The position numbers and the translations under genes are program-made. A stretch of 62,624 bases of DNA from Leptospiraceae bacterium (lineage in GTDB: Bacteria; Spirochaetota; Leptospiria; Leptospirales; Leptospiraceae): assembly GCA_022402465.1 (NCBI GenBank), contig JAKRSH010000004.1, positions 1-62,624 of the forward strand, in the 5' to 3' direction. Shown here in pieces: positions 48,812 through 58,992 of this stretch (the stretch's first letter is position 1; each line of letters starts with the position of its first letter). The notes beneath the pieces are model-generated. The model saw only the letters and a list, made by a program, of their open reading frames with translations. It ran no database searches and was not told the DNA's origin.

Positions 48812-49498
48812 ATGGTATCTATGTTATCGATTTTAGAAAAAATCTCTCAGGATGAAATCGCAAATCAAAATGATTCAGCCCAAATTAAATTACTATTAGA
48901 AAGTATTATAGAGAATCCAAGTATCCATGCCTTATTTCTAAATACAATTTCGCTTATGGAACACCTTGGTTCTAGGAAAATATTACTCACTCAGTCCAAT
49001 GATCATACAACTGAATTTATTTTGAAACATGCCTCTGAGGAAGCTAGACATGCTCTATTCTTTAAGAAGAAAATTGATTGCATCCTTCCTAATCTAAATC
49101 TCGGATACAGTCCCCATGAATTACTTGCAGGACTTTCAGCCAAAATTTATTTTCAGAAATTAGATGCCACTGTTCGAAAAAGCATACGGTCAATGAACCT
49201 AAGCAATTCTAATCGAAGCTATTTGAATTATCTCTATACTACAACAGTTATTGAAATCCGAGCAACGAATCTCTACAAGATTTACAATCATCTTCTGATC
49301 CAAAGAAATTTTGGATTTCATTTGAACGGCCTTCTTGCTGAAGAAGAAGGCCACCTAGCTGAGATGGAAGCTGAAATCGAAAGATTAGATTCAGAATCCA
49401 AAGTGAGATTAGATCAGCTTTTGAAACAAGAAGAGAAATTCTTCCGAAAGCTATGGCAGAAATGGAAGGATGCCTGCGTTCTAGTCTCAAAACCGTAG
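48812..49498 (+). CDS. Ferritin-like diiron protein
   Basis: A 228-residue helical protein from the ATG at 48812 (a TTG at 48788 would add 8 residues). It bears the diiron pattern of ferritin-like proteins: a first Glu in SLMEHLG, an ExxH in EEARH, a third Glu in TVIEIRA, and a final ExxH in EEEGH, so both half-sites are present. Known relatives include oxidative and storage enzymes; it is closer to the uncharacterised 'ferritin-like domain' group than to true ferritin. The C-terminal part is a long amphipathic helix. A small stem-loop overlaps the stop codon. Confidence 0.65.
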   Translation: MVSMLSILEKISQDEIANQNDSAQIKLLLESIIENPSIHALFLNTISLMEHLGSRKILLTQSNDHTTEFILKHASEEARHALFFKKKIDCILPNLNLGYSPHELLAGLSAKIYFQKLDATVRKSIRSMNLSNSNRSYLNYLYTTTVIEIRATNLYKIYNHLLIQRNFGFHLNGLLAEEEGHLAEMEAEIERLDSESKVRLDQLLKQEEKFFRKLWQKWKDACVLVSKP

Positions 49499-49516
49499 GA
49501 TTGAATCCTACAGTTT
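49495..49516 (+). terminator. Stem-loop at the end of the ferritin-like gene
   Basis: GTAGGAT / ATCCTAC with a three-base TGA loop that overlaps the stop codon, followed by AGTTTT. Weak terminator. Confidence 0.4.
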
Positions 49517-49602
49517 TCGCCGAATTCTAAAAAAGCAACCCATTTTACGAAATTAACAAAAATCTTTACAAGAATTTATGTTCTTGTATCAAAAACTTAA
49601 TT

Positions 49603-50271
49603 TTACTTTTTTCTAAATTCCTGCTCATTTTGATTTGATTTAAAATTCTTTTTCTTATCAGCTTGATTGAAATTCTCTCTAGCTGTTTTTAAATTGGATT
49701 GAATAGATTTTCTGATTACGGAATCATTGGCTCTTTGAGAGAGAAATTCTTCTACTCTTTCAGGTGATTTTTTATAAGAAGATTCCGTATAACTTTTTAC
49801 TGAGAATTTGCGAATTGATTCATGCAATTGAGTATCTTCAATCTTTGTCTCTAAATAGGAAGTAACACTTGGATCACTGTAATGGGAAAGTAAGGCAACT
49901 GCCTTGGTTCTTACATATACTCTGAGATCCGTTTGGTCGGCAATTGCAATCAAATATGGAATGGGATCATTCGTGATTTTTTCTATCGAAGTCTTAAGGC
50001 CCTCTAATTCCACTTCTCTAGATTGTACCAACATAGTTCGGATAGAATCTAATTTATTAGAATCTAAGGGTGCTGCATTTAGAGATGGAAGATAGACACC
50101 AAGCATTGTAAGTAATCCAAAAAGAAAAATAATTCCCTTCCCTTTCTTTTCTATCGATAGATTCAATTCCCTCTTATGTGAATGGCTGAAGACTTTTTGC
50201 TGCTTTAGAAAAACTTGTTTCTGTAAACCTAAATACTTTTTTAGTTGGATCATCTCATGGTTCATTTTCAT
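49603..50271 (-). CDS. HEAT-repeat-like membrane-anchored or exported protein
   Basis: A 222-residue protein. The ATG at 50271 is supported by AAGGAAA 6 bases upstream, which gives a 43-residue basic N-terminal extension before a hydrophobic segment (GIIFLFGLLTMLGVYL) that could be a membrane anchor or late signal. The following region (VYVRTKAVALLSHYSD, ESIRKFSVKSYTESS) shows repeated helical pairs of HEAT/armadillo character. The C-terminus is Lys/Asn-rich. Function unknown. Confidence 0.55.
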   Translation of the reverse strand: MKMNHEMIQLKKYLGLQKQVFLKQQKVFSHSHKRELNLSIEKKGKGIIFLFGLLTMLGVYLPSLNAAPLDSNKLDSIRTMLVQSREVELEGLKTSIEKITNDPIPYLIAIADQTDLRVYVRTKAVALLSHYSDPSVTSYLETKIEDTQLHESIRKFSVKSYTESSYKKSPERVEEFLSQRANDSVIRKSIQSNLKTARENFNQADKKKNFKSNQNEQEFRKK

Positions 50272-50336
50272 TTTTGTTTCCTTAGAATTTTCATTCTATA
50301 TTGAATTCTTTGATAGATAAATTAAGCCTAATAGTT

Positions 50337-53300
50337 CTAATATGCAAGTGGATTTCTTCGAATGATCCAACCCTGCTCTCCTGTTAGCTGAGTCTGGGAG
50401 GTTGCACCATCCCCTGCCCAGAACATCAAGTTTAATGCTCCTGAGTTTGTTGATCCAGTTCCCAAGCATTCACTGATATCCACTCTTCCATTGGAATTCG
50501 TATCTCTACTAGAAAAACAAACAGGTGTTTCGAGCAGAGGATCTTGGTTAAATTTTACCGATGAGTTGTTAGCAGAGTTAAGACCTGAGCTTTCAACAAG
50601 GTGGTAGAGACCTAAGAAATGCCCTGCTTCATGTGCCATGGTATCTCCCAAAAAGATTTGATCTCCGGAAGATAAGACGTCCCCTACACTACCTGAGGAT
50701 CTATGTGCTTCTAAGAATACCACCATACCAGCCTTCTTGGTGCCCGTAATACCTGGAAGACCAGGGATTCCTGATGAAATTCCCAGGACGCCACCAACTT
50801 GAGACTCATCTTTCGTTATATAAATATTCAGACTGTTTGCATCCTGAACAGAACCAGTATTTTTATACAGTTTACTCAAGGAGGAAGTTACACTAGCCGT
50901 ATCATCGGAAAGCTCAGCTATAGTCAAATACTCACTATTACTTAGAACTGTTGCTGTAAACTCAAGATCCACTTTGACGGTATCTTGGGCATAAATCGTC
51001 TTCATGCGATCCACCGCAGTTTGTAAACCAGCTACTGTTTGTTGACTGTAAGTTCCGTCTACAAAAATCAAGTTAACTCTCATCTTCTTGCGTGTATTCC
51101 AAATATGTGATAAGCCATTAGAACTTCCACCACCTGAAGCTATTGAAAAGAAACTTTCTTGGTAAGTGGCTTGAGAACAACTTCTCACTTGGTTCACACT
51201 CATAGAAGGTGAAGTAGCTGGTGCGTTTACATCATATCTAAAGGTATTATTATTGTTGCTTGGGAAAAAATTAAAGGTAGAAGAATTTCCCCAAACCGTT
51301 GAATTAGAATAAAAGGATGAATTACTACCTATAGGAACCATAGTTGTAGTTGATGTGACCCCAGGATTGCCTCTAAAGTTGACCGATGCAGAACCAGATG
51401 GATTGTACCAATAGAAAAGTAAAGGTCTATAATCTGTATCTGGATCTTGGTAAATATGGTTTTGGTCAATGTGGATAATAGCTGATGGATTTTGTTTCCC
51501 AATATCAATATTTATAAAATTAGAATAGAATAAGGTCTTTCCTGTCCCATAAAAATTGGAGGCAGAATTTGGTAAGCTAGCTGTAAAATTCGAAATGCTG
51601 AAACAAGGAGCCGTATTCGCAACTCCAGTTCCGGAAAGATTGATTGTATAAGTTGGCTCATCAGGGTCATCACTGGCAATAACCAGAGATGCAGAACTTG
51701 CTCCTTCAGCTAATGGAGTATAGTATACTGTTATAGTTGAAGAGGAAGAGGTCGCGACTGTTGCACTTGGTTGGCTAACGAGGAAGAAATGTGTTGGATC
51801 TGTTCCAGTTATTGATACCCTTGGAGAACCAGTTAGAGTTAAGATCTTATTGCCCAAATTTCTTATTCGGAAGTCCTTAGTTACTTCTACACCCAACTTG
51901 GAAGTTCCAAAATTAAAGCTAGATCCATCAGGAAAATCTACAGGGGTGCTATCTGTACTTGTTAGATGAATGTCAGGAATTCTCGGTAGTGAAGTCCCAG
52001 ATAAAATCAAAGTATAAGTAGGTTCATCTGGGTCATTGCTAGGTATACTTAGAGTCGCTGTCTTTGGATTGCCACCTGAGGCAAGAGATGGATTGAATCT
52101 AACTGAGAATGTGGTAAAACTTCCAGCAGCTACACTAGAAGTGGAAAAAGCTGATAAGGCAAAATCAGATGCATTCGTACCAGTGATAGCTATTCGAGGT
52201 GTTCCAGTTAAATTTAAAGTTGCTTGACCTAAATTTTCAATACTAAAAATAACCAGATTTCCTGTTGTGTTTTCCGTAGTGTCCGGATATGTAAATGTTG
52301 CGCCTGTTAAATAGTTTGTACTGAGCTGTTTAATATTGATGTCAGGAACAGGAGTCGGAGTAGATGTTCCTGCTAATAAAATCGTATAGGGACTCTCGTT
52401 AAAATCATTATTTGCTATTGCTATGCTTCCCACCTTACTTGTTCCAGATGCTACAGAACTTGGCGTAAATGAGACAGTAAATGTAGTAGTTTCGTTTGGT
52501 GCTAAAATTCCTGAAGGCAGATTCGGTTGTGTGATAGTAAAATCAGCTCCATTTGTCCCCGATTTAAAAAGAAAATTTGGATTGTTTGTTAAAGTAAGAT
52601 TTGCATTTCCTTCATTTCGTATTGTAAATGTTATATTAGGGCTAGTAGTGAATTCTTGCCTAGACCCAAAATTATACGTTGCTCCACTTGCAATAGGATT
52701 TCCATTTTGTGTTACAGAAATCTCAGGTTGGGGTCTTGGGGTTGCTGTTCCATTTAAAGTGATTTGGAAGTTACCTTCATCAGAATCGTTATTTACAAGA
52801 GTTAAAGTTGCAGTTTTTACAGTATTACTTAAGCTTCCCGTATCGTTTGGATTAAATCTCAGGGAAAAATTTCGTGTTGCACCTGCAGCTAAACTACCTC
52901 CATCAAAACCACCTACTATAGTAAATTCAGAAGCATTTGTTCCTGCCAGTGTTAAGGCACCGGAGCCACCAGGAAAAGTCAATGCAGCAGATCCTACGTT
53001 GTGTATTGTAAATGAGATTGCTGTTCCTAAAGTAGCTTCTTGTACATTTCCAAAGGAATAGCTTGAGCCTGAGTTCAAATTTGATGCTTGGGTGATTCTA
53101 ATTTCTGGTTCGGTTGTTGCTGTTGAATTTCCATAAACAGAAATAGAATATGCCGAAGTATTGCTTGGACCATTGATTCTCAGTGTGGAACTTCTAAGTC
53201 CTAGTGATTTTGGTTGAAAGGAAACATTTACTTCGTGTTCTGCTCCAACAGCAAGGCTAGTAATCGAATCTTGTGTAACTAAAAAGTCTGCACTTGGATC

Positions 53301-53642
53301 TTGCACTACCGATCCTGAGAAAGTGAGAGCTTCTGTTCCTGTATTTTTGACAACAAATACAACATCTGGTCCATTTGTGTTGTTCACTCTACCGCCGAAA
53401 TCATACTCACCTCCAGAAGAAATCAAGCTTCCATTTTGTCGAACTTCTATGGCCAATGGCTTAGGCCCATTGTTAGGAGCCTCTTCTGTAGTTACACTAG
53501 CACCGCCTACACCAAGCAGTGCGAATAAGAGGCCTGCAGAGGAATCACCTGATGAGCCTCCACCAACAAGAAAACAGGCGAATTGCGGAGAGCAGATTGC
53601 TATAAAAAGGACTGATTTTAAACGATTTTTGAATTGATTCAT
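50337..53642 (-). CDS. Large lipoprotein: choice-of-anchor-D repeats with C-terminal metzincin protease
   Basis: A 1101-residue protein from the ATG at 53642, which follows GGAAG. The signal peptide ends QFAC, so it is a lipoprotein. About five choice-of-anchor-D/ASH-like repeats of roughly 105 residues follow, each starting I.V.QNG...F and separated by proline-rich links (PRPQPEI, TPVPDIN). A Ser/Asn-rich linker leads to a C-terminal catalytic domain with the metzincin zinc site HEAGHFLGLYH (His1004) and a downstream LNLMFW that can act as the Met-turn. This fits a surface protease tethered through a stalk of beta domains. Substrate unknown. Confidence 0.8.
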   Translation of the reverse strand: MNQFKNRLKSVLFIAICSPQFACFLVGGGSSGDSSAGLLFALLGVGGASVTTEEAPNNGPKPLAIEVRQNGSLISSGGEYDFGGRVNNTNGPDVVFVVKNTGTEALTFSGSVVQDPSADFLVTQDSITSLAVGAEHEVNVSFQPKSLGLRSSTLRINGPSNTSAYSISVYGNSTATTEPEIRITQASNLNSGSSYSFGNVQEATLGTAISFTIHNVGSAALTFPGGSGALTLAGTNASEFTIVGGFDGGSLAAGATRNFSLRFNPNDTGSLSNTVKTATLTLVNNDSDEGNFQITLNGTATPRPQPEISVTQNGNPIASGATYNFGSRQEFTTSPNITFTIRNEGNANLTLTNNPNFLFKSGTNGADFTITQPNLPSGILAPNETTTFTVSFTPSSVASGTSKVGSIAIANNDFNESPYTILLAGTSTPTPVPDINIKQLSTNYLTGATFTYPDTTENTTGNLVIFSIENLGQATLNLTGTPRIAITGTNASDFALSAFSTSSVAAGSFTTFSVRFNPSLASGGNPKTATLSIPSNDPDEPTYTLILSGTSLPRIPDIHLTSTDSTPVDFPDGSSFNFGTSKLGVEVTKDFRIRNLGNKILTLTGSPRVSITGTDPTHFFLVSQPSATVATSSSSTITVYYTPLAEGASSASLVIASDDPDEPTYTINLSGTGVANTAPCFSISNFTASLPNSASNFYGTGKTLFYSNFINIDIGKQNPSAIIHIDQNHIYQDPDTDYRPLLFYWYNPSGSASVNFRGNPGVTSTTTMVPIGSNSSFYSNSTVWGNSSTFNFFPSNNNNTFRYDVNAPATSPSMSVNQVRSCSQATYQESFFSIASGGGSSNGLSHIWNTRKKMRVNLIFVDGTYSQQTVAGLQTAVDRMKTIYAQDTVKVDLEFTATVLSNSEYLTIAELSDDTASVTSSLSKLYKNTGSVQDANSLNIYITKDESQVGGVLGISSGIPGLPGITGTKKAGMVVFLEAHRSSGSVGDVLSSGDQIFLGDTMAHEAGHFLGLYHLVESSGLNSANNSSVKFNQDPLLETPVCFSSRDTNSNGRVDISECLGTGSTNSGALNLMFWAGDGATSQTQLTGEQGWIIRRNPLAY

Positions 53643-54203
53643 TGCTACTTCCAAAATTGTACTAATTTTAACATTTTGAGATTTTTTTAACTTTTCTAAG
53701 ACGAGATTCTAGCCATACAACTAACCTAGGCAAAGGTTCTTGATCATTTACTCCATGGAAGAAGGAAAAAATGAACAAGCTTATTCACTATTTAACTTAA
53801 GATAATCTATGACAAGAATTTGTTTGTTTAGGTGTTTATTTTTTTAAAAAATATTTGAAATCAAATCATGAATTGCCACCAGATTGAAATTAGTTAATAG
53901 TAATACTGTTCTTAAATGAAACACTTTGCCCTGTTAGAGAGAAAATTCCATTGCAAAGGTAGAATTATTTGGAAATATTATGTCTCTTAATATACGATGA
54001 AGGTTACAGAGGAAGAAGGTTCTATTTGTTAAGCGGTACAATTAGTTTTCAATAAGTGTTTTAGGTGTTATTAGAGAAATGAGGATTCTTGAGCCCCCTT
54101 AAGGATGGATTTCTGGAAATATGGCTTCCAAGCAAGCTTTGCAGGCTAATATGAAATACAAAATACTATAGGACAGATAAAGTCCAAGGCTTGCTCGATT
54201 TGT
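53643..54203. other. Non-coding stretch upstream of the metzincin gene
   Basis: About 560 bases without a supportable gene; AT-rich, with scattered A/T runs. No tRNA, repeat or clear promoter is visible. The upstream control region of the protease gene must be here. Confidence 0.5.
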
Positions 54204-54590
54204 TTAGACAGACCTTTGCCACTCTACCCAAACCAAACCTATGACTATAATTTTTTCACCAAGCAAATACAAGACTCCATAAATCGCAATTGTATCGAAC
54301 CAAAAGTATAAAGCGAAAAAACTTATCCCGCTATACAGTATATTCAGATAGGCGAGTATCCTAAGAAACGAGCTCCACTGCTTAGGCTTACTCAGAAAAC
54401 AAGAAGCAGAATAGAAACATAGACATGCAGCGATCGCAGCAAGTCCGTACAAAATGTTCGATGGGATCCCAAATATAGATTCGAATTGTGAAAGTAGAAG
54501 TAAGAATATACAGGACGTTAAAGCACCCAAGCTGTCTACTAGGAAAATACGATAGTTGTCTTGGTTGATAAAATGGGAAAAATAGCTCAT
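54204..54590 (-). CDS. Small integral membrane protein
   Basis: A 128-residue protein with four hydrophobic segments (about residues 14-34, 41-61, 70-92 and 97-120) and short polar loops. No motif that I recognise; function unknown. It sits alone downstream of the tRNA genes on the same strand. Confidence 0.45.
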   Translation of the reverse strand: MSYFSHFINQDNYRIFLVDSLGALTSCIFLLLLSQFESIFGIPSNILYGLAAIAACLCFYSASCFLSKPKQWSSFLRILAYLNILYSGISFFALYFWFDTIAIYGVLYLLGEKIIVIGLVWVEWQRSV

Positions 54591-54634
54591 CTCTATATAA
54601 TAAAATATATTCAGCTAGCAGTAAAGTGAAAATG

Positions 54635-54707
54635 GGTGGATGACGGGATTCGAACCCGCGACGACCGGTACCACAAACCGGGGCTCTACCGCTGAACTAC
54701 ATCCACC
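54635..54707 (-). tRNA. tRNA-His (GTG)
   Basis: A full cloverleaf on the minus strand: acceptor GTGGATG pairs with CATCCAC, anticodon stem CCGGT/ACCGG with loop TTGTGGT, so the anticodon is GUG. Base -1 is G, opposite the C73 discriminator, as expected for tRNA-His. No CCA is encoded. Confidence 0.95.
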
Positions 54708-54718
54708 ATTTCAGAGAT

Positions 54719-54795
<77 letters not shown>

Positions 54796-54809
54796 AGTTT
54801 GCTAATAAC

Positions 54810-54884
54810 TGGTCGGGATGACAGGATTTGAACCTGCGACCCTCTGTTCCCAAAACAGATGCGCTACCGCTGCGCTACATCCCG
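54810..54884 (-). tRNA. tRNA-Pro (TGG)
   Basis: Cloverleaf on the minus strand: acceptor CGGGATG, anticodon loop TTTGGGA, so the anticodon is UGG. The T-arm has GGTTCAAATCC. CCA is encoded at 54810-54812. It is the first of three tRNA genes in transcription order, probably one transcript. Confidence 0.95.
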
Positions 54885-54928
54885 GATTTGTACTAGCGTT
54901 TACCAGTTTTTTATTTTTGAGTCGGGAG

Positions 54929-55600
54929 TCAAGCTTGCTTTTGCAATTTGCTAAGGTGATCTAGTAATTCCGTGTGGTCTGGTGCCAAAGCAAGAGCCTT
55001 TTCCAAAGCTCGTATGGCTGCATCTCTATTGCCAGTCTTTGACAATAGGGTTCCAAAAGAATCTAAATAAGCTGGATTCTTTGGGCTAAGCTGGACAGCT
55101 TTCTTGATATATTGGATTGCTTCGGTTAACTTTTCTTTGCTGAGAACCTCACTCTCTGTGAGCAAAAGATAGCCTAAATTATTCAAACTAGATGCATTAT
55201 CCGCATTGAAGCTAAGAATCTTTCTATGGATTTGAATCGCCTCTGAAATTCTATGAGACTTTTCATAAACATGAGCTGCAAAGGATAGATAAACAGTATC
55301 ATGTTGACTTATTGAGAGTCTCTTCTGCAACTCTTCATCGGCTGCCTTCCAGTCTTTTAATTGTATCAAACTATAAATCAATACCTTGTAGCAACGATCT
55401 ATCTCTATGTATCTTGGAAATTTCTTGAGTAAATTCTGGATTACAGTTACACATTTTTTAAAATTTGAAGTATGGAAGCAAGCCAAGGCAAAATGAAAAT
55501 AAAGATTGGGATCTTCTTGGTTCTCTTGGATTTCTTTCTCCAAAAGAACAAGTGAGAGGGCATATTTACCTTGCCTAAATGTTTCTAATGCATCTGCCAA
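54929..55600 (-). CDS. TPR-repeat protein
   Basis: A 223-residue soluble protein of about five to six tetratricopeptide repeats, such as [32 protein letters not shown] and [28 protein letters not shown]. No enzyme domain or signal peptide. TPR arrays serve as protein-binding scaffolds. It overlaps the surE 3' end by 16 bases, so both are probably translated from one mRNA. Confidence 0.75.
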   Translation of the reverse strand: MADALETFRQGKYALSLVLLEKEIQENQEDPNLYFHFALACFHTSNFKKCVTVIQNLLKKFPRYIEIDRCYKVLIYSLIQLKDWKAADEELQKRLSISQHDTVYLSFAAHVYEKSHRISEAIQIHRKILSFNADNASSLNNLGYLLLTESEVLSKEKLTEAIQYIKKAVQLSPKNPAYLDSFGTLLSKTGNRDAAIRALEKALALAPDHTELLDHLSKLQKQA

Positions 55601-56325
55601 CGAAGTAATTCCTCTGAGTGCGTCATATTCAATCGAACTGGTGATATAGGAATATAGCCATTTTCAAAAGCTTCAAAATCTGATCCTTCCTCATGCAATC
55701 TGTCCAGTTCAGAGCCATTCAAGGTAAATTCACTAACTCCACCGATAATGTGCTTTTTGATATAATGTTCTCTGTAGACCCTTCTTCCCAAGTGAGTCCA
55801 CTTAAGTTCTGTTATATCCTTCTTGCCTCTAATTTCTTCTGGAAAATTCAAGTTATAGACTATATCGTTTTGAAGTTTAGCTGAATATTCTTTAATAAAG
55901 TCACGAACCAAGATTGCTTCTCTTTCGTAACCATCTTCTGGATCTATACGAACGGAACTAACTGAAATTGAAAGCTTGCCATGTAAGGCGCCATGTTTGG
56001 CGGCACCTACTGTTCCTGAATAGTGGACATCGTATCCCATATTCACGCCACGATTGATCCCTGAGAGAACGAGATCTATCTCTGGAAAAATTCCTGAATA
56101 CAATCCAATGTTTACACAATCTGCAGGAAAGCCGTCGACTATGTAATGATTTTCGTTTATCATTTCCACTCTCATTCCAGAGAATAAGGTTAATGCCATT
56201 GAAGTACAAGATTTTTCTTTGAGAGGCGCAACCAAATAAGTATTGTGATCCCTGGAAAGAAATCTTTCTAAGGCAAGAATTCCTTGGGATGAAATTCCAT
56301 CGTCATTTGTGATAAGTATATTCAT
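55585..56325 (-). CDS. surE: 5'/3'-nucleotidase SurE
   Basis: A 246-residue metal-dependent nucleoside monophosphate phosphatase. The active-site loop is ITNDDGI with Asp8 and Asp9, and later [10 protein letters not shown] and SGTVGAA bind metal and phosphate. The family is active on nucleotides and helps stationary-phase survival. Its initiation region contains three tandem 7-base repeats and lacks a good Shine-Dalgarno. Confidence 0.92.
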   Translation of the reverse strand: MNILITNDDGISSQGILALERFLSRDHNTYLVAPLKEKSCTSMALTLFSGMRVEMINENHYIVDGFPADCVNIGLYSGIFPEIDLVLSGINRGVNMGYDVHYSGTVGAAKHGALHGKLSISVSSVRIDPEDGYEREAILVRDFIKEYSAKLQNDIVYNLNFPEEIRGKKDITELKWTHLGRRVYREHYIKKHIIGGVSEFTLNGSELDRLHEEGSDFEAFENGYIPISPVRLNMTHSEELLRWQMH

Positions 56326-56327
56326 TG

Positions 56328-56355
56328 TTTTCTATTTTCTATTTTCTATTTTTTT
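56328..56355. repeat. Heptanucleotide tandem repeat upstream of surE
   Basis: Three exact copies of TTTTCTA on the plus strand (TAGAAAA on the coding strand) followed by a run of T. It begins 3 bases from the surE start, where changes in copy number would alter initiation. Further T/A repeats follow. Confidence 0.7.
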
Positions 56356-56410
56356 AATTTTTAATTTTTATTGTATTGAATGTATTTTTCTTATTTCTTT
56401 TTTAATTCTT

Positions 56411-57007
56411 TTACAAAGTAAAATTCAGAATGTAACTCGTTAAATAAAAATTAAAGATAAGTGGATAGATAAAAAGTATACCTAGTGATTGAAAGGAATA
56501 CTTCATAGCATCTCGACTTTTCAAATCGTAAATGTATTTGATCGCTCTAGAATTTAAAATTGCTAAAACGACAAAGGCTAAAAGTAGAAAAACTAGTGAA
56601 GCGAAAAATCCCTGTAAGCCTATACTTACAGCAATAATACAAAATGGTGCATACATAATAAGGATACCTATTGAAATACTAAAGTAATCACTCATCATAT
56701 TAGCCTTCCCTACACGTTCTTTAGTTTGCGCATAAGAATCTATCAGGGAACCGCCTAACATTGGAAGAAAAGAAAGGGCAAAATAATTTGTGATTGTTCC
56801 TAGGATCAATGGAAGATAGAATCCTGATGTGTAGGGAGGAGAAATATAGTAAGAACCTACCGCTATAGAAAGTGCGGAAAAAAATGAAAATAGAATTTTA
56901 TAAAATCTCCAATCAAAGGTGGAAGCTTCCCACTTATCAATGAATTGAATGGGTTCTAGAAAGACTGAATCTAGAAGATCTGCGAATTGAAATATTTTTT
57001 CTCTCAT
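56411..57007 (-). CDS. YIP1-like membrane protein
   Basis: A 198-residue membrane protein with about five transmembrane segments and a 40-residue polar N-terminus. The layout and the [16 protein letters not shown] loop resemble the YIP1 domain of bacterial membrane proteins; the match is by eye. It overlaps the stop of sppA by four bases and so probably forms an operon with it. Function unknown. Confidence 0.5.
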   Translation of the reverse strand: MREKIFQFADLLDSVFLEPIQFIDKWEASTFDWRFYKILFSFFSALSIAVGSYYISPPYTSGFYLPLILGTITNYFALSFLPMLGGSLIDSYAQTKERVGKANMMSDYFSISIGILIMYAPFCIIAVSIGLQGFFASLVFLLLAFVVLAILNSRAIKYIYDLKSRDAMKYSFQSLGILFIYPLIFNFYLTSYILNFTL

Positions 57008-57981
57008 AGGGAGCCAGATATTTTAACAGCAGATGGTAGAATCACAAGAACTCGTGAGTAATTGTTTTGCCAGAAATTGGAAGAAGAGGAATCAAGTAGA
57101 CCAACTCCCATTGCCTTACCGCTGATAGAGGAAAGTATGCGATCAAAAGGATCTTCTTTTTCTTCTAAGAGAGGGATCTCTCCTTCATACTGACAGAGTT
57201 CAGATAACTTCACAAGCGCTTCTCTTCTTCCGCCTATATCATCCACGAGTTTATTGCGGAAGGCATCATCTCCTGAATAGATTTTTCCCTCAGCTAATTC
57301 TTCTATGGAGGCTACAGTTCTGTTCCTTCCTTTTGCAATGTCTTCGATGAAACGAGTGTAAGTATCCTTCAACATTTTATTGATAAGAACTATCTCTTCG
57401 TCTGTGGAATCTCTGAATGGGCTGAGTGAGTCTTTGTATTTTCCAGCTTTGAAGGTTCTCATTTCCACTCCATATCGGTCCATCAGTCCTTTAATGTTAG
57501 GAGACATAGCAATGACACCTATGGATCCCGTGATCGTTCCGCTTTCTGCAAAAATTGAATCCGCCGCAGAAGCAATATAATATCCGCCGGAAGCCGCAAG
57601 ATCTTTCATAGAGACTACAATTTTCTTAGTCTTGCGGAGGTGCATGAGTTCATTGTAAATTTCTTGAGAAGCGGCTACTGTTCCACCGGGAGAGTTAATC
57701 TCTATGAGTATCCCCTTTACATTGGGCATCTTTTCAATCTCTCTAAGCTTGGTTAGTATGGTTTCAGATCCTACCGATGAATAGGTTGAACGTCCAGAAT
57801 GAATCTCTCCTTCTATGCGAACCAAAACCGCCGAAACCTGTGCGGCTTGGAAGAAGCTAGATCCACTCGAAGCTGAATATTTATTCGAAGTCGAATAGAG
57901 ACCAATATTGATGATTCCGATAAAACTAGCTGAAATAGCGAAAAAAAAGGTCAAAAAGAGCAGTAATTTATTTCTTTCCAT
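57004..57981 (-). CDS. sppA: Signal peptide peptidase SppA (S49)
   Basis: A 325-residue membrane-anchored serine protease (N-terminal hydrophobic segment at residues 5-28). The substrate groove is INSPGGTV; the Ser nucleophile is Ser131 in LAASGGYY; the Lys general base is probably Lys183 in GKYKD, 52 residues later, which is the same spacing as in B. subtilis SppA (Ser147, Lys199). SppA degrades leftover signal peptides in the membrane. Short form, one S49 domain. Confidence 0.9.
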   Translation of the reverse strand: MERNKLLLFLTFFFAISASFIGIINIGLYSTSNKYSASSGSSFFQAAQVSAVLVRIEGEIHSGRSTYSSVGSETILTKLREIEKMPNVKGILIEINSPGGTVAASQEIYNELMHLRKTKKIVVSMKDLAASGGYYIASAADSIFAESGTITGSIGVIAMSPNIKGLMDRYGVEMRTFKAGKYKDSLSPFRDSTDEEIVLINKMLKDTYTRFIEDIAKGRNRTVASIEELAEGKIYSGDDAFRNKLVDDIGGRREALVKLSELCQYEGEIPLLEEKEDPFDRILSSISGKAMGVGLLDSSSSNFWQNNYSRVLVILPSAVKISGSL

Positions 57982-58120
57982 TGGATTTCATTGCAAGGAA
58001 TAGAGATTGGATTGTCAAATGAATATTATGCTTTACAAATTTCAAAAAAAAAGTAGAGTGGAGACAATCTAGTTCCGATGATTGAAACGGGAATATAGAT
58101 AAAGAGAAAGAGGTCACAAC

Positions 58121-58648
58121 ATGGATGTTCGATTATCAAATCTTCTCAATTCTGCCGAAAGGATGCTTAAAGATAAGAATACTTCTTCAGCAGATCGAAA
58201 AACTACTGGCAAGGAAGCCGAGTGGACTGCTCCCGCTGTACAAGACACTGCGGAATTCACCAACCAACTCACTGGCAAATTCCAAACTATACAAACTAAG
58301 CTTTCTGAGCTACAAAGCCAACTGACTAAGGAGCAAATGAGACAGGCTGTTTTGGAAGAAAAAAGCCCCAAACCAGACGAACTCATCAATGTTCTCTTTG
58401 GAAAAGAACCACTTTTTCCAGAGTTGCAAGGAAATGCTTCTGTAAATCTGGAAGACTTAAAGAAAACTTCCCAAACCAACATTCTAGCTTTGGAGACTCA
58501 AATTAGATCCAAAGAAGTGGAAAATGAGAATGTAGTTGCACTTGGCATGATTCACAATTCAGGTGAATTTTCTAAGGCTCTGAAAGATTTGGGTTCTGTT
58601 TCTTTTCGTCCATTGAATGAGAATTCCGTTCAGAAGCTGATTCAATAG
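58121..58648 (+). CDS. Conserved-looking coiled-coil protein of unknown function
   Basis: A 175-residue protein, helical and Lys/Glu/Gln-rich, with a central coiled-coil segment TIQTKLSELQSQLTKEQMRQ. No signal peptide or known motif. The C-terminus (RPLNENSVQKLIQ) resembles a short docking tail. Ribosome binding site GAGG is 7 bases upstream of the ATG. It is the last ordinary gene before the repeat-rich region. Confidence 0.55.
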   Translation: MDVRLSNLLNSAERMLKDKNTSSADRKTTGKEAEWTAPAVQDTAEFTNQLTGKFQTIQTKLSELQSQLTKEQMRQAVLEEKSPKPDELINVLFGKEPLFPELQGNASVNLEDLKKTSQTNILALETQIRSKEVENENVVALGMIHNSGEFSKALKDLGSVSFRPLNENSVQKLIQ

Positions 58649-58770
58649 CTAACAGATTTAAGATCACTGCTATCTAACCTATAACAAAAATAATTACAAT
58701 ACCATGAATATTGTATGGGTATTCTCTTGTCTTGCTCCACTTTTAATTCAGCAGCCTAAGCATTATTTGG

Positions 58771-58868
58771 GCACCTTTTCCGGCTCTCCCTCGACGAGGG
58801 CGCTCGGTCGATCCGGGGTGCAGAGAGTTATCATCTAACGGCGCTTTACCCCTGGTTAAAACCAGGGG
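58771..58868. repeat. GC-rich palindrome cluster
   Basis: Three nested or adjacent stems: GCACC / GGTGC around CCGG...CCGG (58771-58821), CCCTCG-A-CGAGGG (58788-58800), and CCCCTGGTT / AACCAGGGG (58849-58868). Markedly GC-richer than the window. It looks like a structured intergenic repeat of the REP type. Confidence 0.65.
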
Positions 58869-58927
58869 CTATAAGCTTGATTTTTCTTCGTTGAATAGAC
58901 AATACAAGCTAACGAAGAATATACGGC

Positions 58928-58992
58928 AATTTGGCACCCAGCACCATTTATAACACTCAGCTTTGGTTCGTTAAATGGTGCTGGGCCAAATT
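58928..58992. repeat. Palindrome IR1 (CCCAGCACCATTTA), copy a
   Basis: Left arm 58928-58950 (AATTTGGC-A-CCCAGCACCATTTA) and right arm 58972-58992 (TAAATGGTGCTGGGCCAAATT) pair over about 21 bases with one bulge, leaving a 21-base loop. The CCAGCACCATTT core recurs at 59152 and 62445. Confidence 0.8.

Noticed and set aside
52423-53061. 212-residue plus-strand frame opposite the repeat lipoprotein
   Set aside because: Shadow of the minus-strand coding repeats; composition follows the reverse complement of Ser/Thr/Asn-rich coding.
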